From DYFC01 sp041658585 (lineage in GTDB: Bacteria; Nitrospirota; Thermodesulfovibrionia; Thermodesulfovibrionales; SM23-35): DNA of 64,000 nucleotides. The notes beneath the pieces were generated by a model, which saw only the letters and a program-made list of their open reading frames with translations, was not told the DNA's origin and ran no database searches. The stretch spans positions 35,045 through 99,044 of the forward strand of contig JBAZZX010000005.1 of NCBI GenBank assembly GCA_041658585.1. Direction: 5' to 3'. Of this stretch, positions 33,108 to 41,480 are shown piece after piece (positions within the stretch are counted from its first letter, which is position 1; every line of letters begins with the position of its first letter). The translations under genes were made by a program, and so were the position numbers.

Positions 33108-33722
33108 CTACTTTATCTGAAAGCTTGCTTCTTTAGAATCGCTCGCATAAGGACTTTGCACGGTCGTGATAACGTTATATTTCCCCTTTTTAGCGTCATT
33201 CGGCAGCGTTACAGGTATAGTGCTGACATATGTCCCATCCGCGCGCGACACATTTACCTGCGGTTTCCCGAAAATCTCGCCTTCATATCTTATTTCCCGT
33301 ATTTCTGAAATGTTTACTTCTTTGCCTGCGCCGACGCCGAGCAGCGCATAGGTCATTTTCAGTTCGATGGTATCCCCCGGCATAGCCGTAGCAGGAACAA
33401 CGGAAAAGTCTTCAATTCGTATCAAATTGCCCTGTGAAGAGCTGTAGTTATATTTCCTGGCAGTCTCATCTTTTGTCCTTTTTTGGTCATATGCATAGTG
33501 TCCGATTGCGCCTCCGGCAAGCGCTCCGGCGAGCCCTCCGAGTATCGCCATCTCCGTCTTTGCCCCCTTTGCTCCAAGAAGCGTGCCGGCTACCGCGCCG
33601 GTTACCGCACCGATTCCGGCTCCCGTTGCTGCGCCTTTATGTTCTTCAGTTACGGATGCACAGCCGAAAACACCTGTAAAAAAAGTCAGGATCACTGTGA
33701 TGGAAATAATTTTTCTATACAT
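33108..33722 (-). CDS. Glycine-zipper lipoprotein
   Basis: 204 residues. Lipobox FTGVFGC (Cys about 21), followed by a glycine-zipper membrane-like region (GAATGAGIGAVTGAVAGTLLGA, then AILGGLAGALAGGAIGHYAYDQ), as in 17-kDa antigen/SlyB-like proteins. The C-terminal ~90 residues form a beta-sandwich-like domain (DTIELKMTYALLGVGAGKEV). Probably outer-membrane associated. Lies 57 bp after the small exported peptide gene on the same strand. Confidence 0.82.
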   Translation of the reverse strand: MYRKIISITVILTFFTGVFGCASVTEEHKGAATGAGIGAVTGAVAGTLLGAKGAKTEMAILGGLAGALAGGAIGHYAYDQKRTKDETARKYNYSSSQGNLIRIEDFSVVPATAMPGDTIELKMTYALLGVGAGKEVNISEIREIRYEGEIFGKPQVNVSRADGTYVSTIPVTLPNDAKKGKYNVITTVQSPYASDSKEASFQIK

Positions 33723-33779
33723 GTCTTATCCTCCTTTTCAGTCTTTAATGCAACGTTTTTTCAGGGGCCGCTCTTCCTT

Positions 33780-33896
33780 TCAGCCCTGCCCCTGGTCAAA
33801 AATTACCATCCGCTTTTCCGCTTCTGCCTGAACAACAGCCAAAGACAATAAAAATAAACCTATACAGAGAAACAATATGAAACGTTTTTGCTTCAT
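33780..33896 (-). CDS. Small exported peptide (38 aa), unknown
   Basis: 38 codons from ATG with AAAGGAG at the proper distance. MKQKRFILFLCIGLFLLSLA is a good signal peptide with a cleavage-like VQAEA, leaving about 16 mature residues ending DQGQG. It sits just upstream of the glycine-zipper lipoprotein gene and is probably co-transcribed. It may be a real small secreted protein, or the front of a longer gene cut short by the TGA. Confidence 0.5.
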   Translation of the reverse strand: MKQKRFILFLCIGLFLLSLAVVQAEAEKRMVIFDQGQG

Positions 33897-33960
33897 AACT
33901 TCTCCTTTCCAGTTTATGTAAAAAATTGTTGCCCCTATATTTTCGTTTTTCTTTTCTGCA

Positions 33961-34386
33961 TCAAAAGCGACGGTATAAAAACTCTGCAGGTTTCAAAACC
34001 GTGGTCCGATAGAATCGCTTTTGATAAAGATCCCTGAAGTCGCGCTCATTTCCGGTAAGGAAATATTCGATCCCATTGTGTATTGCGGTCGAAAGAATTA
34101 TTTTGTCGTTATCAGGCAGCATTTGAATTGGGATATTCATGTTAACAAGGATATCTTCGAGAACTGTTGTGTGTCTGATAAGGGTGCTTAAAAAAGGCGA
34201 TGCCGCCGGTTTCTTGATCTTGATGTTAAATATGGCTTCTTCCTTCACAAGGTTTGATATGTAGATTTCTATGTCGCCTGCATCTTGAAGTTCGTATAGC
34301 AGATAGGAACGGGACCTATCCTTTCCCGAGTATGCAATCGAAAAAAGGACATTGCTGTCCAGAAAAACTGTCAGCTTCTTTTCCAC
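33961..34386 (-). CDS. PIN-domain toxin (VapC-like)
   Basis: 141 residues. PIN nuclease: Asp in VFLDSNVLFSIAY, the glutamate in LVKEEAIFNI, Asp in LPDNDKIILSTAI and ERDFRDL near the end line the active site. Overlaps the AbrB-type antitoxin gene by 16 bases. The spacing between motifs differs from the VapC at 5271, so this is another PIN group. Confidence 0.85.
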   Translation of the reverse strand: MEKKLTVFLDSNVLFSIAYSGKDRSRSYLLYELQDAGDIEIYISNLVKEEAIFNIKIKKPAASPFLSTLIRHTTVLEDILVNMNIPIQMLPDNDKIILSTAIHNGIEYFLTGNERDFRDLYQKRFYRTTVLKPAEFLYRRF

Positions 34387-34616
34387 TTCGAGAAGATTTC
34401 CTTTCTCTCACCTTTCTTAATCACATCCTTACCCAGGATATTCCGGACGTAATCATCGGAAAACTCTCTTAGAGGAACTGTCACCACCGGCCTTATCAGT
34501 ATGCCGTCATCTTTTAGTTCTATCACCACTGGGGATTTCGGTTTAATCCCCAGTTTTTCCCGGTATTTTTTCGGGATTGTTATCTGTCCCCGTTCTCCCA
34601 ATATCAATGTCTCCAT
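34371..34616 (-). CDS. AbrB/MazE-type antitoxin
   Basis: 81 residues from the Met of METLILGERGQITIPKKYRE; GGAG lies nine bases upstream of it, whereas it would touch the earlier ATG. The swapped-hairpin AbrB DNA-binding motif (GQITIPKKYREKLGIKPKSPVV) is clear, followed by a C-terminal segment with DDYVRNILGKDV that should bind the PIN toxin. Likely represses its own operon. Confidence 0.88.
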   Translation of the reverse strand: METLILGERGQITIPKKYREKLGIKPKSPVVIELKDDGILIRPVVTVPLREFSDDYVRNILGKDVIKKGERKEIFSKWKRS

Positions 34617-34790
34617 GTTATACATCTCCTCTGCTACTTTTTTCTATTATTGCATATTTACTGCAATTCTGCAAATAAGAAAATTAGATATTGACTCAAC
34701 GGTCTGAATTCTCATCGAAGTAACCTGAGCGTTGTGACTACGCCTTCTCCCGGTCAGGTATAATAGAAAATCCTTTTCAGAGGTGAATAT

Positions 34791-34937
34791 GTGTACCAGG
34801 AATTAAATGCAGTCATTATGCCAAACGGCTCCATTCAAATGGAATGGACGGACACTCAAAAAAGATATCTGGCACAAGATCAAAACCTCATGCGAAGACA
34901 CACTTGTTCAAGCGGATATTATATGTTCGCATTATAG
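34791..34937 (+). CDS. Short ORF of unknown nature, possibly a fragment
   Basis: 48 codons from GTG reading VYQELNAVIMPNGSIQMEWT and ending MFAL. AGGTG precedes it and a TATAAT lies at about 34760, but no good -35 is seen. No family recognised. It stands alone in a 390-bp gap between the AbrB/PIN module and the Fic gene and could be the start of a truncated gene. Confidence 0.25.
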   Translation: MYQELNAVIMPNGSIQMEWTDTQKRYLAQDQNLMRRHTCSSGYYMFAL

Positions 34938-35013
34938 GAGGAAGAAGGGCATGAAGGCTCATGGATACTCTATAAGTGCCGGGATGAAAACTGTAAATAT
35001 TAGCGGAATTATA

Positions 35014-36543
35014 TTATTGAGACAACTCAGGACGTTCCATTTCTTCCTTGATAAATTTTGCAAAAGCTGTAATCTTGCCACGCACGGATGCGTCCTCTAA
35101 CGCTGACATATACTGTTTCCGCCTTTGCAGTCTGATAACAGTCCAGGGATATCCTCCCGATGCAAGCATGACGTTCATAAGAAATCGTCCTATTCTTCCG
35201 TTACCGTCCAAATATGGATGGATGTAAACAAAGATAAAATGGCCAAGAACAGAACGGACACCGGCATCCTGTTCCTTGTTGAGTAAATCAAAGAATATTT
35301 CCATGCAATCCAAAACCGCTTCTTTCGGCGGCGGGACATGCTGTGAGTTTTGGATAAAGACCGGACCATTTCGATATCCTGCGAGATCAGAAGGCTTTAA
35401 AAACCCTGCCTGGACCGATGGAGAAAACATCTGAGAATACCATTCCTGGAGATCAGCTTCGGCAACTTCCGCATGGGTTTCACCTCTGAAAATTTTCTTT
35501 ATACTTTCTTTTACCGACTGGAAAGCGAGGTTATATCCTTTTGCAGCCATAGCCTCTCTCTGCTGTCTGTCTGAATCTACAGATTCAGGATTCCATTTTC
35601 CATCCCTGATACGCTCAATCAATTCAGGAGTCACCCGATATCCTTCGATAGACAGAGAATTGTAGGCATCATTGACATAAATTTCATCTATTCTTTTGAG
35701 ATAATTGTCCGGTTTTTTCGGTATTCCGGGTGCTTTTGGAAAGACCTCTATTACCTGTTCTTTCATTGAGTTCCATAAGGTCTCAATTCTGGCAACATAG
35801 GGAGAAATAACCCTGGTTCCTGCAATAAGTGCCGGAGAAAAGCGGTCAAAGGGATCAGAAGGCCTTACAGTCAGGCCGGCTGCGACCATTCCTTTCAGGA
35901 TACTCTCGGCAATCTTTGTTTCACCTAAAAAGTTGTATGCCCCGGCAAGACGTCCGGCAACCGATGTGCTCCCTTTCTCAAGGAGTATGTGCAGTAATGG
36001 AGAAGCATTTTTTATCATGCGCAGCGCCAGTTCTGCTTCATTCGGCTCATTTTTAAAAAAAGTTGCCGATACACGACAGAGCGCTGCGGGCAAATCCATG
36101 ATCCAAAGTCCGTTCTTTTTTACCCTTTGACCCGGAAAGTTTTTTCTGTCTTGGTACATTAACAAAGAACTATTGAAAGGCAGGGACAGATTCTGAACAC
36201 CTTTCTTTTTTGTTATCACTACAAGCTGGTTGGGGACAATCGTGGAATCCGTATGTATCTTGATTGAAGCTTCAGGGGAAAGACAGTAACCATGATGGTA
36301 TCTTTCAGTCAGATATCGCCGGATGAATGACCAAAAAGAAACATACCAGGAAGTGCTGCTCCCCTTCTGAAATGATGGACTGGTGACAATAAGCCAGCCC
36401 TTTACGGCTTCTTCCAGGAAGCCGTTCCGCAGCAGCCGTTCACGATGAGTTCTGCTGATTTCGGATGACTGGACCACTCCGTCATGTTCTACTTTTCGCA
36501 GAATTTCAAGCGAGCCGGCAAGCAATTCTTTCGGGGTTGCCAT
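35014..36543 (-). CDS. Class II Fic family protein (AMPylase) with N-terminal regulatory region
   Basis: 509 residues. Fic enzymes transfer AMP to target proteins. The catalytic motif HPYLDGNGRIGRFL near residue 435 is complete, including the catalytic His and GNGR. Around residue 290, NSLSIEGYRV fits the (S/T)xxxE(G/N) inhibitory helix, so it is a self-inhibited class II Fic. The N-terminal ~250 residues include an AbiEi-like winged-helix start (VVQSSEISRTHRERLLRNGFLEE). Three 24-bp direct repeats lie in its promoter region. It lies in a TA-rich patch and may serve defence or toxin-antitoxin roles. Confidence 0.9.
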   Translation of the reverse strand: MATPKELLAGSLEILRKVEHDGVVQSSEISRTHRERLLRNGFLEEAVKGWLIVTSPSFQKGSSTSWYVSFWSFIRRYLTERYHHGYCLSPEASIKIHTDSTIVPNQLVVITKKKGVQNLSLPFNSSLLMYQDRKNFPGQRVKKNGLWIMDLPAALCRVSATFFKNEPNEAELALRMIKNASPLLHILLEKGSTSVAGRLAGAYNFLGETKIAESILKGMVAAGLTVRPSDPFDRFSPALIAGTRVISPYVARIETLWNSMKEQVIEVFPKAPGIPKKPDNYLKRIDEIYVNDAYNSLSIEGYRVTPELIERIRDGKWNPESVDSDRQQREAMAAKGYNLAFQSVKESIKKIFRGETHAEVAEADLQEWYSQMFSPSVQAGFLKPSDLAGYRNGPVFIQNSQHVPPPKEAVLDCMEIFFDLLNKEQDAGVRSVLGHFIFVYIHPYLDGNGRIGRFLMNVMLASGGYPWTVIRLQRRKQYMSALEDASVRGKITAFAKFIKEEMERPELSQ

Positions 36544-36575
36544 AAATCCCTCTCATTGTGATGATAGAGTATATT

Positions 36576-36647
36576 ACTATGTTTTTAGGTAGTTTATCAA
36601 CTATGTTTTAATGTTGTTTCATGACTATGTGATTGTATCCGGATATA
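36576..36647. promoter_or_regulatory. Three 24-bp direct repeats upstream of the Fic gene
   Basis: ACTATG occurs at 36576, 36600 and 36624, exactly 24 bp apart. The first two units match at most positions (ACTATGTTTT, then G-TTT near the end); the third keeps only ACTATGT. Placed within 30-110 bp of the Fic start, they look like an operator for a protein binding on one DNA face, perhaps the Fic protein's own N-terminal domain. Confidence 0.5.
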
Positions 36648-36694
36648 TTTTGCTTTCCTGTTTATAGCAAACAGTTCCATGAATAAATCCTTTC

Positions 36695-36715
36695 TGCAAT
36701 CTTTGCACGTATTCC
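36695..36715 (-). pseudogene. Tiny RAYT C-terminus remnant
   Basis: 21 bases identical to part of the RAYT remnant at 63775-63795 (encoding GIRAKIA on the minus strand). It lies in the AT-rich gap between the Fic gene and hicA. Too short to be sure it is not chance. Confidence 0.25.
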
Positions 36716-36773
36716 ACACATTTTTATTGTAAGCCCATCGAATTCTCTGTTTATTTTCATTCTATTTTTCTGT

Positions 36774-37004
36774 TTACTTGTATAACCTTAAAAATTCCTC
36801 TACGGTTAATCCTGCCTTTGATATCTGATCCCTTAACAATCCCTGCTTTATGGGTTTGCCTTTATGCACAGGGATCGACAGAATATTCGCATTGCCTTCT
36901 TTCGTTAGTTTCACATGACTCCCTGTCTGTTTTCTTGTTTTCCACCCCGCCCTTTCAAAAGCTTTAATAACCCTGTCGGGTTTCAGGTTATGCAGGCTCC
37001 TCAT
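36774..37004 (-). CDS. hicA: HicA family toxin
   Basis: 76 residues. Double-stranded-RNA-binding-fold ribonuclease: KPDRVIKAFERAGWKTRKQTGSHVKLTKEG with the catalytic His in GSHV, ILSIPVHKGKPIKQGLLRDQI and a C-terminal helix. Complete. Overlaps the upstream MerR-HicB fusion by four bases, so antitoxin comes first. Unlike the hicA at 4705 it is uninterrupted. Confidence 0.9.
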   Translation of the reverse strand: MRSLHNLKPDRVIKAFERAGWKTRKQTGSHVKLTKEGNANILSIPVHKGKPIKQGLLRDQISKAGLTVEEFLRLYK

Positions 37005-37633
37005 GAAGCTTTTCTGACCTTTCTCTCTTCCTCCAATACCTCAAGATGTCCCTTAATTGAGTCCTTTATCATCTCCAGGGCTTCTTCCACGGTATCGCCC
37101 TGCGAAGCGCATCCGGGAAGCAAAGGGCATTCTATCCAGTAACCTCCATCTTCCATATCAGGATGAAGAATGACGGGATATTTTTTCGCCCGGACCGTTA
37201 CAGTATATTTTCTTTCTTTTCGAAGTGACAAGACATCTCCCTTCAGGGTTTCGACGATTTCTCCCAATGCAATGGAAAAAATCAGTTGACCGCTTTTAAG
37301 CGTATCAATAATAATTTTATTATCCTTAGTAAGCACAAATATCGTTTCGCCATCCGTCAAAAATTTGAGTTCCGAAAGCGGCCTCTCTATTGCGGGCATA
37401 TTTTTTTTAAGATAGCTGATGGCTTTTCTGATCTTCTGAAGACTAATTCCCTTATCCATTAAAGTCTTCGCGACCTTCAATTGTATAAGGTCATTAAAAG
37501 AGTAAAGTCTCACAGAGCCATAGCCTGAAGCTTCACTTACGGAGGGTTTTATGAAATGAGTCCTGTCCCAGTAATCGACCTGCCTTGCACTTAAACCGGA
37601 AATTCCGGAAATCGTTTTTGTATTAAAGTTCAC
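37001..37633 (-). CDS. MerR-type regulator fused to HicB antitoxin domain
   Basis: 210 residues from GTG, with GGAGG seven bases ahead. Residues 1-70 are a MerR-like winged HTH (ISGLSARQVDYWDRTHFIKPS, YSFNDLIQLKVAKTLMDKGISLQKIRKAI). A middle part (about 80-135) resembles the DUF433-like segment found after such HTHs. Residues 145-205 are a HicB domain: KKYPVILHPDMEDGGYWIEC, PLLPGCASQGDTVEEALEMIKDSIKGHL. Ordinary HicBs carry a C-terminal HTH or RHH; here DNA binding is supplied by an N-terminal MerR module. It should bind hicA's product and repress the operon. Confidence 0.85.
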   Translation of the reverse strand: MNFNTKTISGISGLSARQVDYWDRTHFIKPSVSEASGYGSVRLYSFNDLIQLKVAKTLMDKGISLQKIRKAISYLKKNMPAIERPLSELKFLTDGETIFVLTKDNKIIIDTLKSGQLIFSIALGEIVETLKGDVLSLRKERKYTVTVRAKKYPVILHPDMEDGGYWIECPLLPGCASQGDTVEEALEMIKDSIKGHLEVLEEERKVRKAS

Positions 37634-37775
37634 TCTACACCTCCTAATTATAGGTTATAAATACATTTATGTATTTATAATAACAATGATAATTGTATTT
37701 GTCAATATGTAAATAAGCAATGGGTTGAGAGGGAAGATTGCCGCGCTCCGCTTGCAATGAATATACCGGGAAATA

Positions 37776-37850
37776 TGGAGCCGGTGGGGAGAGTCGAACT
37801 CCCGGCCAGCTGATTACGAATCAGCTGCTCTGCCTCTGAGCTACACCGGC
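37776..37850 (-). tRNA. tRNA-Thr (anticodon CGU)
   Basis: Cloverleaf on the minus strand: acceptor GCCGGTG pairs with CACCGGC, D arm GCTC/GAGC, anticodon stem GCTGA/TCAGC with loop TTCGTAA, T arm GGGAG/CTCCC with TTCGACT, and an encoded CCA. Anticodon CGT reads ACG. A MITE-1 copy lies 119 bp upstream of its 5' end. Confidence 0.95.
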
Positions 37851-37968
37851 ATAAAGAAAGCGGGACAACGTGAAGCGGTAAAAGAAAATTATAATAAAAT
37901 ATATCCGTCTTGATTTTAATGCATTTATCAGACTCCTTGCAACTACTCATCATGAATCCGTTTTACCA

Positions 37969-38159
37969 TTAACCCAAAAACTGCAGATGTCTAAAATAAA
38001 TTTATTTAACTCGATGATTTTATTTAAAAAGATAGTTCATGATAATTGCATAAAAATATTTTGGTAATACATCTTTATAAGTACACTATTGTATCGAAAA
38101 ATAAATTTATTTTAGACATCCCCAGTTTCTACGGCAGTTTAGTTGTTTTTTTCGGGTAA
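37969..38159. mobile_element. MITE-1 copy B, 191 bp
   Basis: Same element as 6381-6572: starts TTAACCCAAAAACTGCAGAT, contains AAATAAATTTATTT near both ends, and ends CAGTTT...TTCGGGTAA. The centre (CGATGATTTTATTTAAAAAG and following) matches copy A closely. The right end touches the terminator of the porin-like gene. Confidence 0.8.
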
Positions 38160-38197
38160 AAAAAAGAGGGAAAGCCGCCTCACGGTGACATTCCCTC
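38157..38197 (-). terminator. Rho-independent terminator of the outer-membrane protein gene
   Basis: On the minus strand a GAGGGAA/TTCCCTC stem (38166-38172 with 38191-38197) is followed by eight Ts (38165-38158). It lies 60 bp after the stop of the gene at 38257. Confidence 0.6.
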
Positions 38198-38256
38198 GCA
38201 ATCCATCTTGGGGAGTCAGGATTGTCTTGTATTTACATTACGTTTCCTTATCTCAA

Positions 38257-39828
38257 CTAAAAAGAAAGATTGACTTCAAAGTACGGCCAATAGTCGTGCT
38301 GATATTTCGAGCTGCCCAAAATCGAGAAATTATCCCCGCTGTCCTTGTCATGCTTGGAATACAGAAAATCAATGTAACCAAGGCGGAACCTGACATTCGG
38401 TTTGAAATAATAGTCGTAGTAGATGTCCCACATTTGGGCGTTGAACGGATAAAAACCGACGGTATCCTTGCCATTGGGATTATAGAAATTGTTTCCTGCA
38501 GGAGATGCCACGGTGCCTTTTCTCCTGAAGCCGCGATAGTTAAAAGGATTGATCCATGCATCACTTCCGTCAGTAAATTCAACCGTCAACTGATGGTCGC
38601 GATTAATCAGATCTCCGGTATTGAACCCTGCAAACCACAGATGACCAGGGTATCCATTTTTGCCAACATCCTGTGAAGTTCCTGTCCCGCCGGGCTTGAA
38701 GCTATGGGCCGGGATGTCGAAATGGCTATAGTAATATGCTCCATACAACTGGAAACCCATGAGTTGTGTGTCGACATAGGCGCCTGTCAACAGATAACTC
38801 GTGTTGAGATCCGCCGGGGTGAGATAACCTACTTTTGAGGTATTGGGCATATGCCAGTCCTGCATGGTCAGTCCGTCCACGATGATTTCCGTATCCTTGC
38901 CTATTTTAATCTGTGCCTGTGCAAGAAATGCATCGGCGTCCGCTTTTACCTCTTCATCATTTTTGTTGATCAGTTTATACTCATCATACTTGAGGTAGCC
39001 AAGGATAATACCTGTTTTGTCATTAACCTTTGCCTCATATGACTTGAGCGTCGGGGCTTTTCCAGGTTCGCTTTTCTGTCCCCATAATCTGGTTGATGTC
39101 CATGGGAGACTGATGTTGTCAAGAGGAGTTTCAGGGGCATTAATAGAAATCAATGTACCGTCAATCTCAGAGTCTATGAACGGTCTCGGGAACAGTGTGC
39201 GCGCCTGCCGGTTCGGCGCTCCATCCATACCGGGGAGACGTCCGATATACCATTTGCCGTTGATCCAAGGCAAATTCATCGTCATATATGCCTGCTCAAA
39301 CCTTGCATTCATATCATGTCCGATACTCGACTCAAACGAATTGGGTTTGTTAAAGGGATCGGTCGCAGATGTATCATACGCGCCCCAACGTTTGTTCATG
39401 GTAAGGCGGGCATAAAAATCAACCCAGTCCTGTACGACTTCGGCATGTGCATTTAACCTGATTCGCAGCGGGAAAGATGTCTTATCTCTGTATTCCACAT
39501 CATCACCCGGCTGACCGGTACCATAAAACCCCTTGTCCGTCGAAGCATTATCCGTCATTATACGAAAACGCGCTTCACCGCCGAATTCGATACGGTCTTT
39601 CAAAGACTTCTTTGCTACCTTTTCCACCTTTTTCTCTGCTTCTGAAACTTTAGTCACCGTCTCAGCCTGCTTCTTCTCAAGGTCTTCTATTCTCTGAAGA
39701 AGTTTCTTTACCTCGCCCTTTAGCTGTTCCACGTCTTTTGAGGTATCAGCCGCAAGTACAGGCAAGACCGTCATATAAAATAGAAAAATAAAAGCGAACA
39801 ACAATACCCCTGCCTTTTTCATACCCAT
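38257..39828 (-). CDS. Outer-membrane beta-barrel protein with N-terminal coiled coil (DUF3373-like)
   Basis: 523 residues. Signal peptide (FAFIFLFYMTVLPVLAAD), then a coiled coil about 30-70 (VEQLKGEVKKLLQRIEDLEK), then a barrel beginning LKDRIEFGGEARFRIMTD with many aromatic-alternating strands and ending in FEVNLSF, a C-terminal aromatic typical of BamA substrates. The coiled coil probably links the barrel to the periplasm, as in other S-layer-like or porin proteins of Deltaproteobacteria and Nitrospirota. Substrate unknown. GAGGTT precedes the start and a terminator follows. Confidence 0.8.
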   Translation of the reverse strand: MGMKKAGVLLFAFIFLFYMTVLPVLAADTSKDVEQLKGEVKKLLQRIEDLEKKQAETVTKVSEAEKKVEKVAKKSLKDRIEFGGEARFRIMTDNASTDKGFYGTGQPGDDVEYRDKTSFPLRIRLNAHAEVVQDWVDFYARLTMNKRWGAYDTSATDPFNKPNSFESSIGHDMNARFEQAYMTMNLPWINGKWYIGRLPGMDGAPNRQARTLFPRPFIDSEIDGTLISINAPETPLDNISLPWTSTRLWGQKSEPGKAPTLKSYEAKVNDKTGIILGYLKYDEYKLINKNDEEVKADADAFLAQAQIKIGKDTEIIVDGLTMQDWHMPNTSKVGYLTPADLNTSYLLTGAYVDTQLMGFQLYGAYYYSHFDIPAHSFKPGGTGTSQDVGKNGYPGHLWFAGFNTGDLINRDHQLTVEFTDGSDAWINPFNYRGFRRKGTVASPAGNNFYNPNGKDTVGFYPFNAQMWDIYYDYYFKPNVRFRLGYIDFLYSKHDKDSGDNFSILGSSKYQHDYWPYFEVNLSF

Positions 39829-40127
39829 AACCTCCTTTTATATTTAGATGTTAATTGGTTGCCGGACGCAATATGTCTAAGCTATGCTTTAAAACGATCC
39901 ATTATACAATAATTTTTGTCCTTATGTGCTTATTATTTCATGTCTTTATAATCTTTACTTAATAAAGCAAAGTCCATACCACTTGGCTAACCCGTTGATA
40001 TAAATGAAAAATATTTTCGAGCATAGGAGATAATGCAACGATATAATGCGGCGATACAATGGATAGCTGGATTTATATGGAGAATATAATTGCAACTATT
40101 TGTTGCTATAATTATTTTTGTTGCTAC
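39829..40127. other. 299-bp AT-rich intergenic gap
   Basis: Contains a TATAAT on the minus strand (39906-39901) about 75 bases before the porin-like gene, a likely -10 without a good -35. A GGCTAACCCG stretch near 39980 recalls the MITE-2 tip but extends no further. No gene is seen. Confidence 0.4.
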
Positions 40128-41159
40128 TCAATACCCGACACGAAGCCCGATATCCCCAAGCTGCTCGGGTAAAACTTTTTCTTCTGCAATTGTTTCATGA
40201 GGAGTTGAAACCTTAAGAGACCTGGCTACGCTGATAAAAATGCCTTCGCTATAAACAATGCCGATGTCCGCAATATAATCTTTGCCCGGACTGACGCTTA
40301 TATACCCATCACCTATCCTGTCGTTCACAGCTATATCAATGCAGTTATTTGCATCCATAGAGTCGAAATCGATGCCTGTTATATCATAGAGTCTTATTTT
40401 GAGGTCGCCCTGGAATATCTGAAGGGTATCTTCCCTGACTTCCCAAAAGGCAAAAAGTTTTGACGGATTCACAACCATTAGGGTAATGCCGTTTTCTCCG
40501 TATTCCGAAGGTAGAGATTCAAAGGGAATTGGAGGCCATTTTTCTGACGGAGCCGGTCGACATTCTTTGTTTTCTTTAATATTTTCAGGTCCTTCAATTT
40601 CCGTTGTTTGCCTTATTTCCTTAACTATTTCTCCGGTTTTGCCTTTTCTTAATTCCCCGGCGCCTTTGAACTCCTTGATAATGTCTTTCTCTTTTTTTGC
40701 TGTTTCAGCGGCAGATGTTTTTCTGACTTTTTCAGCAGTTCTCTTCACTAATTTCTTCCCGGTCTTTGTTTCCGCCTTCGATGCAGCCTTCTCCTTTTTT
40801 ACAACCTTTTCCCCCTTTACCGTTTCGGCTACTGCTTTTGAAGGTGTTTTCTTTTTAACCGCTTTTGGAAGGGTCTCCTTCTTTTTTATTACTACAATCT
40901 TTTTTGCGGGAGTTTTTTCCCCGGGACTAACTTTCTTAACAGTCTTCCCGACTTTTTCTTTTTCAACCTTTACAGGTTTTTTCACCATCTGAGCTTTGAC
41001 TTTTTGGGGTGAAATCTTTTTCCCGGGGGCAGCCTTTTTTGTTTCTTTCTTTTTGCCGGCTGCTTTTGAAGGTTTACTAAGGCTTGCTTTAACTTTTTTT
41101 AACAGTTCCTCTTTTTTTGCTTTATCACTAACTTGTTTGGCAAGTACTTTCTTTTTCAT
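40128..41159 (-). CDS. Lys/Ala-rich protein with C-terminal DUF4912 domain
   Basis: 343 residues. The first ~200 residues are a low-complexity basic tail of K, A, P, T, V (KAAGKKKETKKAAPGKKISP and similar), like histone H1 C-termini. The last ~130 form DUF4912 (LMVVNPSKLFAFWEVREDTL, LKIRLYDITGIDFD, YIADIGIVYSEGIFISVARS). DUF4912 has a carbohydrate-binding-like or SH3-like strand pattern of unknown role. The basic tail may bind nucleic acid or acidic polymers. GAGGAGGGG precedes the ATG. Confidence 0.85.
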   Translation of the reverse strand: MKKKVLAKQVSDKAKKEELLKKVKASLSKPSKAAGKKKETKKAAPGKKISPQKVKAQMVKKPVKVEKEKVGKTVKKVSPGEKTPAKKIVVIKKKETLPKAVKKKTPSKAVAETVKGEKVVKKEKAASKAETKTGKKLVKRTAEKVRKTSAAETAKKEKDIIKEFKGAGELRKGKTGEIVKEIRQTTEIEGPENIKENKECRPAPSEKWPPIPFESLPSEYGENGITLMVVNPSKLFAFWEVREDTLQIFQGDLKIRLYDITGIDFDSMDANNCIDIAVNDRIGDGYISVSPGKDYIADIGIVYSEGIFISVARSLKVSTPHETIAEEKVLPEQLGDIGLRVGY

Positions 41160-41257
41160 AACCCCTCCTCATGAGGTATTGGCTATATTGTAGCAGAATT
41201 TCAAAATTTTGCATTCACCTGAATATTGTGAAACAAGTTTTCAATTTGACAGGCAGA

Positions 41258-41464
41258 GCGGATGGCTAACCCGGATTATTCATAAAATTGGTAACAGCAA
41301 CTGAGGATAGAGTATTTGAGCGGTTTTTTTTGCCGATAGTCAAATAAGGTATTTGAAAATAAAGAGGCAAAAGCCTCGCAGGGAGGAACGACCGAGAATG
41401 AGCGAAAATACTCTTTCCTCAGTTCAATCAGAAAAATTATGAATAATCCGGGTTAGCCATCCGC
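41258..41464. mobile_element. MITE-2 copy A, 207 bp
   Basis: Perfect outer inverted repeat of about 30 bp: GCGGATGGCTAACCCGGATT at the left and its complement AATCCGGGTTAGCCATCCGC at the right. A second, inner inverted repeat pairs CTGAGGATAGAGTATTT with AAATACTC...TCAG. The centre holds AGGCAAAAGCCTCG. No coding capacity. A second copy lies at 45643-45861. Confidence 0.8.
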
Positions 41465-41480
41465 AGTTTTTTGGGTTAAT
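41465..41480. repeat. MITE-1 single tip overlapping the polA stop
   Basis: AGTTTTTTGGGTTAAT at the outer end of MITE-2 copy A matches the right tip of MITE-1 (with CCGC before it). The TTA inside is the polA stop codon read on the other strand. Confidence 0.55.
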
